Source of the DNA: Angelakisella sp.
GTDB lineage: Bacteria; Bacillota; Clostridia; Oscillospirales; Ruminococcaceae
Length of the DNA stretch: 34,641 nt
Reading direction: 5' to 3'
Assembly: GCA_022795575.1 (NCBI GenBank)
Contig: JAAWGY010000002.1
Coordinates: forward strand, 1-34,641
Shown here: positions 7,676 to 14,343 of the stretch, in pieces
How the letters are laid out: every line of letters begins with the position of its first letter
Numbering within the stretch: the stretch's first letter is position 1
Position numbers and translations under genes: made by a program
Notes under the pieces: model-generated
What the model was told of the DNA's origin: nothing
The model's input: the letters and a program-made list of their open reading frames with translations, nothing else
Databases searched by the model: none

Positions 7676-7844
7676 TTAGAGCCTATTCAAGATCTCCCTG
7701 CACGCCGCCTTGGCAGGTCTTTCCCCCCCTGGGGCGTCACTGCGCCCCCAGGCGCGTCCAGGCGCAACCGCCGCAGGCGGTCTTGGGCCGGTGGGAAAAA
7801 TCCCTGCCAAGACGGTACACCGGGAGATTCTGAATAGACTCTTA
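7676..7844 (+). repeat. Palindromic repeat element, copy A (MITE-like)
   Basis: This 169-bp element lies between the RidA gene and the peptide transporter operon. Its ends are imperfect inverted repeats of about 23 bases: left TTAGAGCCTATTCA..GATCTCCC, right GGGAGATTCTGAATAGACTCTTA. Inside there are further palindromes, for example around 7701-7720 (GCCGCCTTGGCAGG, answered by CCCTGCCAAGACGG at 7802-7815). It matches the reverse complement of the element at 22304-22525 over its first 100 or so bases and its last 45, but lacks the central block of about 50 bases found there. Open frames crossing it are GC-rich shadows. It encodes nothing recognisable. Confidence 0.75.
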
Positions 7845-7936
7845 AAAAATTCAGGTTGTTGTGACAGGCTGTCTGCCATGCCGGTAAACGGAAAACGGCG
7901 GACGGTGTGTTTATCGATTACCCCGGGAGTGGTATT

Positions 7937-8869
7937 ATGCTTGGATATGTTATCAAAAGACTGCTACAGCTGATCCCCACGCTGCTGCTGGTATCGATCA
8001 TTGTGTTCCTGATGGTCCGCATCATCCCCGGGGACCCTATCACACTGCTGTACGGCGTCTCGGAGAGCGGCGGCACCAGCGAGGAATACATCGACGCCAT
8101 GCGGGACAAATACGGCCTCAACGACCCCCTGATTGTGCAGTACTTCCGGTGGATTGGCGGCTTTTTCCGGGGGGATATGGGCACCTCGCTGCTGACCCAC
8201 AAAACCATCGCCAAGGAGCTGACCAACCGCTACCAGTACACCATTATCCTGGCCCTTGGCGGCACCGTGGTTGGCTCGATTGTGGGGGTGATCTTCGGCA
8301 TCATCGCCGCGGCCTGCCACAACAAGCTGGGGGATAATGTGGTGATGGTCATCTCGATGATCGCCGTTTCCATCCCCTCCTTCTTCTTTGCCATGCTGCT
8401 GATGCTGCTGTTCTGCCTGCACCTAAAGCTGCTGCCCAGCCTTGGCCTCAAGAGCTGGCGGCACGCCATTCTGCCCATCGCCACCCTTGGCCTTGGGGCG
8501 GTGGGGATGATTGCCCGCACCACCCGCTCCTCCATGCTGGATGTCATCAACCAGGACTACATCCGCACGGCAAAGGCGTACGGTACCTCCCGCTTCCAGA
8601 TCATCACCAAATACGCCTTCAAAAACGCCCTGATCCCGGTGCTGACCGCCATCGGCCTGCGCTTTGGCAGCCTGCTGGCCGGGGCCGCGCTGGTGGAGAC
8701 CATCTTTACCATCCCCGGCATCGGCAGCTTCCTGGTAAGCAGCGTAAACGGCCGCGATTACCCGGCCATCCAGAGCACGGTGCTGGTGCTGGCGGCCTCC
8801 TTTGTCATCGTCAATACCTTGGTAGATGTGGTGTACGCCCTGGTAGACCCGCGGGTCAAATTTGAATAG
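7937..8869 (+). CDS. dppB: Peptide ABC transporter permease, DppB/OppB type
   Basis: A 310-residue integral membrane permease of the binding-protein-dependent transport family, one of the two pore subunits of a peptide importer. The N-terminal membrane segment (QLIPTLLLVSIIVFLMVRII) is followed by PGDPITLLYG, which is typical of DppB/OppB. The cytoplasmic EAA loop is present (YIRTAKAYGTSRFQIITKYA), as is the C-terminal LVDVVYALVDPRVKFE. I chose ATG 7937, not the GTG at 7907, because family members start MLxYVIKRLL and a GGGAGTGG site precedes the ATG. It opens a five-gene operon B-C-D-F-substrate-binding protein. The substrate could be di- or oligopeptides; nickel is possible in this family but less likely. 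Confidence 0.93.
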   Translation: MLGYVIKRLLQLIPTLLLVSIIVFLMVRIIPGDPITLLYGVSESGGTSEEYIDAMRDKYGLNDPLIVQYFRWIGGFFRGDMGTSLLTHKTIAKELTNRYQYTIILALGGTVVGSIVGVIFGIIAAACHNKLGDNVVMVISMIAVSIPSFFFAMLLMLLFCLHLKLLPSLGLKSWRHAILPIATLGLGAVGMIARTTRSSMLDVINQDYIRTAKAYGTSRFQIITKYAFKNALIPVLTAIGLRFGSLLAGAALVETIFTIPGIGSFLVSSVNGRDYPAIQSTVLVLAASFVIVNTLVDVVYALVDPRVKFE

Positions 8870-8884
8870 GGGAGGGGGCTGGCA

Positions 8885-9724
8885 ATGAAATCACCAATCG
8901 TAAGGCGCTTTTTGAAGCGCAAGGTCTCGGTGGTGGGATTGGTCATCCTGGTCATCTTTTTCCTGATGGCCACCATCGGCCCCTTCCTGTGCCAGAACGA
9001 CCCCCTGGAGCAGGATACGCCCAACAAGAACCTGGGCCCCAGCCTGGAGCACTGGTTCGGGACAGACTACCTGGGCCGGGATACCTTTACCCGCATTGTG
9101 TACGGCGCCCGGGTTTCCCTTTCCATCAGCTTTGCAGGGGTTTTGTCGGGCTGCTTTATCGGTATCATTATGGGGGTTTGTGCCGGGTACTTCGGCGGAG
9201 TGACCGATGCCGTCATCTCCCGGGTTATCGATGTGCTGCTGGCCTTCCCCGGTCTGCTGCTGGCCATCGTCATTGTGGCGATCTTGGGCAACGGCACCCA
9301 AAACACCATCATCGCCATCGCGGTATTTGCCATCCCCTCCATCGCCCGCATGGTGCGCGGGGTGGTCATCGGCAACAAGAACGCCCAGTACATCGGGGCG
9401 GCAAAGGTGATGGGGGAGTCCCACCTGCGTATCATCGTTACCCACATCATCCCCAACTCGGTCTCCCAAATCATCGTCAACGTCACCCTGAATCTTGGTA
9501 CAGCCATTCTGACCTCCTCCTCGCTGTCCTTTTTGGGGATGGGGGTACAGCCGCCCAGCCCGGAATGGGGCGCCATGCTGAACAAGGCAAAGGAGGTCCT
9601 GAGGGCGAGCCCGTGGCAGGCGGTATTCCCGGGCCTGGTCATCACCCTGGTGGTGATGAGCTTTAGCCTGGTGGGGGACGGCCTGCGGGATGCCCTGGAC
9701 CCCAAGCTTAAGAATGTATCCTGA
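8885..9724 (+). CDS. dppC: Peptide ABC transporter permease, DppC/OppC type
   Basis: A 279-residue second permease, partner of the preceding DppB-type subunit. It has the N-terminal OppC_N pattern (RRFLKRKVSVVGLVILVIFF), the typical HWFGTDYLGRDTFTRIVYGA block, five more membrane segments and the EAA loop (YIGAAKVMGESHLRIIVTHI, IPNSVSQIIV). It ends in LVGDGLRDALDPKLK, the standard DppC finish. The gene starts 15 bp after dppB with GGGGAGGGGGC upstream, so translation is probably coupled. Confidence 0.93.
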   Translation: MKSPIVRRFLKRKVSVVGLVILVIFFLMATIGPFLCQNDPLEQDTPNKNLGPSLEHWFGTDYLGRDTFTRIVYGARVSLSISFAGVLSGCFIGIIMGVCAGYFGGVTDAVISRVIDVLLAFPGLLLAIVIVAILGNGTQNTIIAIAVFAIPSIARMVRGVVIGNKNAQYIGAAKVMGESHLRIIVTHIIPNSVSQIIVNVTLNLGTAILTSSSLSFLGMGVQPPSPEWGAMLNKAKEVLRASPWQAVFPGLVITLVVMSFSLVGDGLRDALDPKLKNVS

Positions 9725-9743
9725 TTCAGATGGGAGTACTGCT

Positions 9744-10736
9744 ATGGCAACACAAGATACGGTATTGCAGGTAACAAACCTAAAGACCTATTTTTACACC
9801 GAGGAGGGGCTTGTGCCTGCGGTGGACGGCCTGGATTTTACCCTGAAAAAGGGGGAGACGCTGGCCATTGTAGGGGAGTCTGGCTGCGGGAAAAGCGTCA
9901 CCTCCCTTTCCATCCTGCGGATTGTGCCCTCCCCGCCGGGGAAGATCATCGACGGGCAGATCCTGTACCGGGGGGAGGACCTGCTGCAAAAGAGCGAAAA
10001 GGAGATGCGGGCCATCCGGGGCAACGAGATCTCGATGATCTTCCAGGAGCCGCTGACCTCCCTGAACCCGGTGTTTACCATCGGCCGGCAGATCAGCGAT
10101 ATCCTGCGGCTGCACCAGGGGATGAACAAGGCCCAGGCCCACCAGAAAGCGGTGGAGATGCTGGGGAAGGTGCGGATACCCTCCCCGGAAAAGGTGGTAA
10201 ACGACTACCCCCACCAGCTCTCCGGCGGGATGCGCCAGCGGGTGATGATCGCCATGGCCCTGGCCTGCAACCCCGGCATCCTGATTGCCGACGAGCCCAC
10301 CACCGCCCTGGACGTCACCATCCAGGCACAGATCATGCACCTGCTGGGGGAGCTGAAGGAGGGCCAGGACACCTCCATCATCCTTATCACCCACGACCTT
10401 GGCGTTGTGGCACAGATCGCCCAGAATGTGATGGTGATGTACGCCGGACAGGCGGTGGAATACGCCGACGTCCGCAGCGTCTTTAAGGACCCGCTGCACC
10501 CCTACACGGTGGGGCTTTTGAAGTCGCTGCCGGTGCTGGGGGAGGAAAAGGACAGCCTTTACAGCATCAAGGGCAACATCCCCAGCCCCAAGGACTACCC
10601 GGAGGGCTGCCGTTTTTCGCCCCGGTGCGAAAAGGCCTGCCAGCGCTGCCACAAGGAGCCGCCGCCCCTCTTCGACCTGCCGGACGGCCGCAGGGTGCGC
10701 TGCTGGAACTACGAGGGAGGGAAGACCGATGTCTGA
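9744..10736 (+). CDS. dppD: Peptide ABC transporter ATP-binding protein, DppD/OppD type
   Basis: A 330-residue cytoplasmic ATPase that powers the importer together with the next gene. The Walker A motif is GESGCGKS (about residues 48-55), the Q-loop IFQEPLTSLNP, the signature LSGGMRQRVMIAMAL, Walker B ILIADEPTTALD, and the switch His lies in ITHDLG. The C-terminal oligopeptide/dipeptide extension carries the Cys cluster C-RFSPRCEKACQRC, which in this family binds an Fe-S cluster in some members. I chose ATG 9744, with GGGAG upstream, over a longer frame that overlaps dppC. It overlaps dppF by 8 bases. Confidence 0.93.
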   Translation: MATQDTVLQVTNLKTYFYTEEGLVPAVDGLDFTLKKGETLAIVGESGCGKSVTSLSILRIVPSPPGKIIDGQILYRGEDLLQKSEKEMRAIRGNEISMIFQEPLTSLNPVFTIGRQISDILRLHQGMNKAQAHQKAVEMLGKVRIPSPEKVVNDYPHQLSGGMRQRVMIAMALACNPGILIADEPTTALDVTIQAQIMHLLGELKEGQDTSIILITHDLGVVAQIAQNVMVMYAGQAVEYADVRSVFKDPLHPYTVGLLKSLPVLGEEKDSLYSIKGNIPSPKDYPEGCRFSPRCEKACQRCHKEPPPLFDLPDGRRVRCWNYEGGKTDV

Positions 10737-11703
10737 GACATTGCTACAGGTCCGGGATCTAAAGGTCTACTATCCCGTCAAGACCCAGTCCATCATCCCC
10801 CGCAAGGTCTACGTCAAGGCGGTGGACGGCATCAGCTTTGACGTCCGCCGCAAGGAGGCGTTCGGCATTGTGGGAGAGTCCGGCTGCGGCAAATCCACCA
10901 CCGGCCACGCCATTGTGGGGCTGCTGAAGCCCACCTCCGGCCAGATCCTTTTTGAGGGGCAGTCGATTGTAGGGGGCGCGGCCATCAGCAAGGAGCGGGC
11001 CAAAAAGTTGCAGATCATCTTCCAGGACCCCTACTCCTCCCTGGATTCCCGCTTTACCGTGGGCCGCTGCATCAGCGAGCCGCTGGAGGTACACAAAATT
11101 GGCACCGCCAAGGAGCGGCTGGAGCGGGTGGAGGAGCTGATGGGGGAGGTAGGGCTTAACCACGAGCAGATCACCCGCTACCCCCACGAGTTTTCCGGCG
11201 GGCAGCGGCAGCGCATCGGCATTGCCCGGGCGCTGGCCCTCAACCCCAGCCTGATTATCTGCGACGAGCCGGTGTCGGCCCTGGATGTGTCGATACAGGC
11301 CCAGATCCTCAACCTGATGCAGGAGCTGAAGGAGAAGCATGGCCTGACCTATATCTTCATCTCCCACAACCTCAGCGTGGTACACCACCTCTGCGACCGT
11401 ATCGCGGTGATGTACCTGGGCAACATTGTGGAGATCGCCGAAAAGCGGCTGCTGTTTGACCATCCCCTGCACCCCTACACCCAGGCGCTGCTGGACGCCA
11501 TCCCCATCCCGGACCCGGACCGGGACACCATGAACTCCGAGTTAGAGGGGGACGTGCCCAGCCCCCTGAACCCGCCGTCTGGCTGCTGCTTCCACACCCG
11601 CTGCCGCTTTGCCGACCAAACCTGCGCCCAGGCTAAGCCGCAGCTTGCCGAGGCGGAGGACGGCCACCTGGTGGCCTGCCACAAATGCCGCGGCAAGGGG
11701 TAA
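10729..11703 (+). CDS. dppF: Peptide ABC transporter ATP-binding protein, DppF/OppF type
   Basis: A 324-residue second ATPase subunit. It shows Walker A GESGCGKST (near 49-57), Q-loop IFQDPYSSLDSR, signature FSGGQRQRIGIARAL, Walker B LIICDEPVSALD and ISHNLS with the switch His. The C-terminal extension has the Cys pattern GCCFHTRCRFADQTCAQ. The start overlaps the end of dppD, and GGGAGGGAAG precedes it, which points to translational coupling and equal amounts of the two ATPases. The insert SIIPRKVYVKAVDGISFDV near the start is typical of the OppF side. Confidence 0.93.
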   Translation: MSETLLQVRDLKVYYPVKTQSIIPRKVYVKAVDGISFDVRRKEAFGIVGESGCGKSTTGHAIVGLLKPTSGQILFEGQSIVGGAAISKERAKKLQIIFQDPYSSLDSRFTVGRCISEPLEVHKIGTAKERLERVEELMGEVGLNHEQITRYPHEFSGGQRQRIGIARALALNPSLIICDEPVSALDVSIQAQILNLMQELKEKHGLTYIFISHNLSVVHHLCDRIAVMYLGNIVEIAEKRLLFDHPLHPYTQALLDAIPIPDPDRDTMNSELEGDVPSPLNPPSGCCFHTRCRFADQTCAQAKPQLAEAEDGHLVACHKCRGKG

Positions 11704-11776
11704 TTGCTTTGTTAAAATGTTCCCTGGCCAATGCTGGGGAATGTTTGGGGAATCCAAAACAAAAGGAGAGAATACA

Positions 11777-13402
11777 ATGAAAGTAAAAAAGATCCTGGCG
11801 CTTGTGCTGTGCGCCGCCATGTGCTTGGCTGCGCTGGCGGGCTGCGGCGGCAGCAACGACGACAACAGCTCCACCCCCGCGGGCGGTGATGGCGGCAGCC
11901 AGCCGGGGAGCACCGGCACCGCCTACAAGGATACCATCCGCATCGCTGCCGCCAGCGACCAGAACTACATGGACGGCCAGATGAACAACACCAACGATGT
12001 TTACCTGCGGGCCTGCTATTCCCAGCTGGTGCGGAGAATGCCCGACGGCAGCCTGGCGGGGGACCTGGCCGAAAGGTGGGAAACCTCCGAGGACGGCTGC
12101 ACCTGGACCTTCCACCTGCGCAAAGGGGTAAAATTCCACAACGGCAAGGAGTTTACCTCCGCCGACGTCAAGGCCAGCTATGACCGGCTGCTGAATACCG
12201 AGAACCCGGTGAGATACAGCCAGCTGGTTGCGGGCTACATCAAGGAGTGCAAGGTGGTGGACGACTACACCGTAGAGCTGATCACCGCCACCCCCATCGC
12301 CCCCTTCCTGGCCAACCTCACCCACCGCTCCAACCTGATTCTGGACGCCGACTTCATCGCCCAGTACGGTTCCGACCTGGGCCTTACCGCCGAGTCGGTA
12401 AACGGCACTGGCCCCTACAAGCTGGCCACCTGGAACAAGGACGAGCTGATGGTGTTTGAGCGGTTCGACGATTACTACGACGGCGTGATGCCCACCAAGA
12501 CCATCGAGATCAACATTGTCACCGATGCCAACGCCCGTCAGGTGGCGCTGGAGACCGGCGAGGTGGATGTCACCACCGTTGCCACCAGCGAGGTCCCCAA
12601 CCTCAGGGAGAACCCCGATGTCCAGATCCTGGCGGTGGAGAGCATCGGCTCCCATGGCCTGCAGTTTAACTGCGCCCACCCCCTGCTGAAGGACGTCCGC
12701 CTGCGTCAGGCGGTAAGCTACGCCATCGACCGCAAGGCGATTATCGACGCCCTCTACTCCGATATCGGCGAGGTGGGCTGCACCGCCCCCGTCAACTACA
12801 ACGTGTGGGGCTACCACAACTTTGGCATGATCCAGCAGGACCAGGAGAAGGCCAAGCAGCTGATGGCTGACGCCGGCTATCCCGACGGGTTTGAGTTTTC
12901 CATCATGGTTTACACCAACTACAACAAGTCGCTGGAAACCTGCGAGATGATCGTCTCCGACCTGGCCAAGGTGGGCATCACCGCCACCATCGAGACGGTG
13001 GATAACGCCACCTTTAACTCCGCCATGGGCAACCGCAGCCAGCCGGGGGAAAACTTCCCCTGGGGCCTGTTCTTTATGGGCTACGGCGCCGGCACCGCCG
13101 ACTGTGACGAGGGCCTGCGCCGCATCTGGACCACCTCCCCCGACGGCAACAACAACAATAACTATGGCTGGTACTCCAACGCCACTGTGGATAAGCTCCT
13201 GGCGGATGCAGCCGTGGAGATGGACGAGGCCAAGCGCCTGGACCTGTACAAGCAGGCCCAGCAGATCCTCTACATCGACGATCCCGCTGCCATCTGGACC
13301 AACGACCGGCTGACCGTGTGGGCCCTGAGCAGCAAGGTCGAGGGCTTTGTAACCAACGTGAACAACTCCATCTTCTTCTACGACCTAAAATGCGCTGAGT
13401 GA
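11777..13402 (+). CDS. Peptide-binding lipoprotein of the ABC transporter (SBP_bac_5 family)
   Basis: A 541-residue extracytoplasmic substrate-binding protein that delivers peptides to DppBC. It has a lipoprotein signal peptide with lipobox LAGC and the lipid-anchored Cys at residue 23, then a Ser/Asp/Gly-rich linker to about residue 50. The mature domain has family landmarks: WETSEDGCTWTFHLRKGVKF, HNGKEFTSADVKASYDRLL, NGTGPYKL, LRQAVSYAIDRKAII and, near the C-terminus, QAQQILYIDDPAAIW. I chose ATG 11777, ten bases after AAAGGAGAG. A 73-base spacer with a weak hairpin separates it from dppF; such spacers often allow extra expression of the binding protein. A very strong terminator follows it. 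Confidence 0.93.
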   Translation: MKVKKILALVLCAAMCLAALAGCGGSNDDNSSTPAGGDGGSQPGSTGTAYKDTIRIAAASDQNYMDGQMNNTNDVYLRACYSQLVRRMPDGSLAGDLAERWETSEDGCTWTFHLRKGVKFHNGKEFTSADVKASYDRLLNTENPVRYSQLVAGYIKECKVVDDYTVELITATPIAPFLANLTHRSNLILDADFIAQYGSDLGLTAESVNGTGPYKLATWNKDELMVFERFDDYYDGVMPTKTIEINIVTDANARQVALETGEVDVTTVATSEVPNLRENPDVQILAVESIGSHGLQFNCAHPLLKDVRLRQAVSYAIDRKAIIDALYSDIGEVGCTAPVNYNVWGYHNFGMIQQDQEKAKQLMADAGYPDGFEFSIMVYTNYNKSLETCEMIVSDLAKVGITATIETVDNATFNSAMGNRSQPGENFPWGLFFMGYGAGTADCDEGLRRIWTTSPDGNNNNNYGWYSNATVDKLLADAAVEMDEAKRLDLYKQAQQILYIDDPAAIWTNDRLTVWALSSKVEGFVTNVNNSIFFYDLKCAE

Positions 13403-13443
13403 TCCTTCGGCGTCGGCGGTGGCTGCGGCGCGGCAGCTGCCGC

Positions 13444-13496
13444 AAAGCGCCCAAACGAGCCCCCACGAAAAGGTGGGGGCTCGTTTGGGCGCTTTT
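13444..13496 (+). terminator. Very long perfect hairpin terminating the peptide transporter operon
   Basis: Positions 13444-13466 and 13473-13495 form a perfect 23-bp stem with a GAAAAG loop. The stem starts AAAGCGCCC and closes GGGCGCTTT, so A-run and T-run flank it and it can work in either direction. It lies 41 bases after the stop of the binding-protein gene. Confidence 0.85.
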
Positions 13497-13704
13497 GTCA
13501 AAGAGGAAGCAAGCTGGCGGCGGCATTCCAAGGCGTACCGAAGAAAGGGAAGCCTTTGAGAACCTGGCAGGGGGACAGACCGATGAAGTCTCCAAAAGAT
13601 GTCGATGTCGATAGAGAACAGGGCGGCTGCTGCAAGAAGTGGCAGTTGTTTCAATTTACAGAAGCCTCTTTCTAAGTTTCGGGCAATCCAAAAAAATATG
13701 AAGC
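13497..13704. other. Intergenic stretch without a convincing gene
   Basis: Between the hairpin and the HTH gene I see no supported gene. Short frames in the first half (for example to 13614) have no ribosome site and read as GC-skew shadows. GATGTCGATGTCGATAGAG at 13598-13616 is a small direct repeat. The second half becomes AT-rich, as expected of a promoter region. Confidence 0.5.
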
Positions 13705-13776
13705 ATACATCATGGTGTGTACCTCTGAACCAAGTTAAAATTTGAGTATATTCTTGCGAAAGAGGGAAATTTTACC

Positions 13777-14043
13777 ATGAAACAGGTCTATAAAAGCAGA
13801 ATAAAAACATATATCCGGTCCCAATTCATCCAGGCCAGGGACGAATTGAACCTGACACAGGCAAAGATGGCAAGAAAGCTGCTGATGGAGGACCGCTCCT
13901 ACGCCGCTATCGAGAGCGGGGAATCCTGCTGCGGCACCCTAACGCTGGTTCTGTTTCTTGTTTTCTGCTGCAAGGACCAGACCGCCTTTCTCAACGGCCT
14001 GCGGGAAGCCCTGGAGAATGTGGAGCAGGACATGGTCCACTGA
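13777..14043 (+). CDS. Small HTH (XRE-like) protein
   Basis: An 88-residue protein. Residues 15-48 read as a Cro/C1-type helix-turn-helix: FIQARDELNLTQAKMARKLL, then MEDRSYAAIESGES, with the usual LTQ at the start of helix 2 and IESG after the recognition helix. The rest is unusual for a repressor: CCGTLTLVLFLVFCCKDQ contains two Cys pairs and a strongly hydrophobic helix, followed by a short helix to the end. It could be a regulator or a remnant of a larger one. The start ATG has GAGGG nine to ten bases upstream. The gene stands alone between two terminators, and the preceding AT-rich region holds an imperfect dyad (13705-13720) that may be its operator. Confidence 0.7.
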   Translation: MKQVYKSRIKTYIRSQFIQARDELNLTQAKMARKLLMEDRSYAAIESGESCCGTLTLVLFLVFCCKDQTAFLNGLREALENVEQDMVH

Positions 14044-14171
14044 GCTGCCGCCGGTTGGCCGGCAGACAAGCCGCCCGTGCCGGCTCCGCCCGCGCGGAGC
14101 ACACAGCCTGTGCCCGCCGCGGCGTCAGCCATAACAGCATCGGACCGCCGCCCCGCGGCCCGGGAGAGAAG

Positions 14172-14221
14172 AAGCCGTACCCATTGCCGGGTTGCGCCCG
14201 CCGGCGATGGGTGCGGCTTTA
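14172..14221 (+). terminator. Hairpin terminator after the HTH gene
   Basis: AAGCCGTACCCATTGCCGG pairs with CCGGCGATGGGTGCGGCTT, with two mismatched positions, around a GTTGCGCCCG loop, and is followed by TTTA. It lies between the HTH gene and the uvrB promoter. Confidence 0.6.
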
Positions 14222-14261
14222 TCGCGTTGGCGAAACAGAAGGAAACAGGCAAAACTGCATC

Positions 14262-14290
14262 TTGCACAACCGGGAAAAATGGGGTATAAT
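14262..14290 (+). promoter_or_regulatory. Sigma-A promoter of uvrB-uvrA
   Basis: TTGCAC is followed by a 17-bp spacer and a perfect TATAAT. The uvrB ATG lies 54 bases after the -10 box. The bases in the leader (GATCCGCATCGAACAAATGT) contain a CGAAC-N-hexamer start reminiscent of a Clostridial/Bacillus LexA box, but no full CGAAC-N4-GTTCG palindrome is present, so I do not call a LexA site. Confidence 0.75.
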
Positions 14291-14343
14291 AACTCTGATC
14301 CGCATCGAACAAATGTGCCTTCGCAGAAAAAGGAGGAGCAGAG

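Noticed and set aside
7676..7844. Reading the palindromic element as a CRISPR repeat or an attachment site.
   Set aside because: There is no regular array of repeats and spacers, no cas gene and no integrase in the window.
7676..7973. Short frames of 67 and 87 residues crossing the repeat element.
   Set aside because: They are built from the inverted-repeat ends and GC-rich palindromes. Both strands are open at the same place and neither has a ribosome binding site.
13399..13614. A 71-residue plus-strand frame through the long hairpin.
   Set aside because: It begins at the stop codon region of the preceding gene, runs through the terminator stem and has no similarity or ribosome site.
14291..14343. 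A LexA (SOS) operator in front of uvrB.
   Set aside because: The leader has ATCGAACAAATGTGC, which only partly matches CGAAC-N4-GTTCG. The second half-site is too poor for a call.
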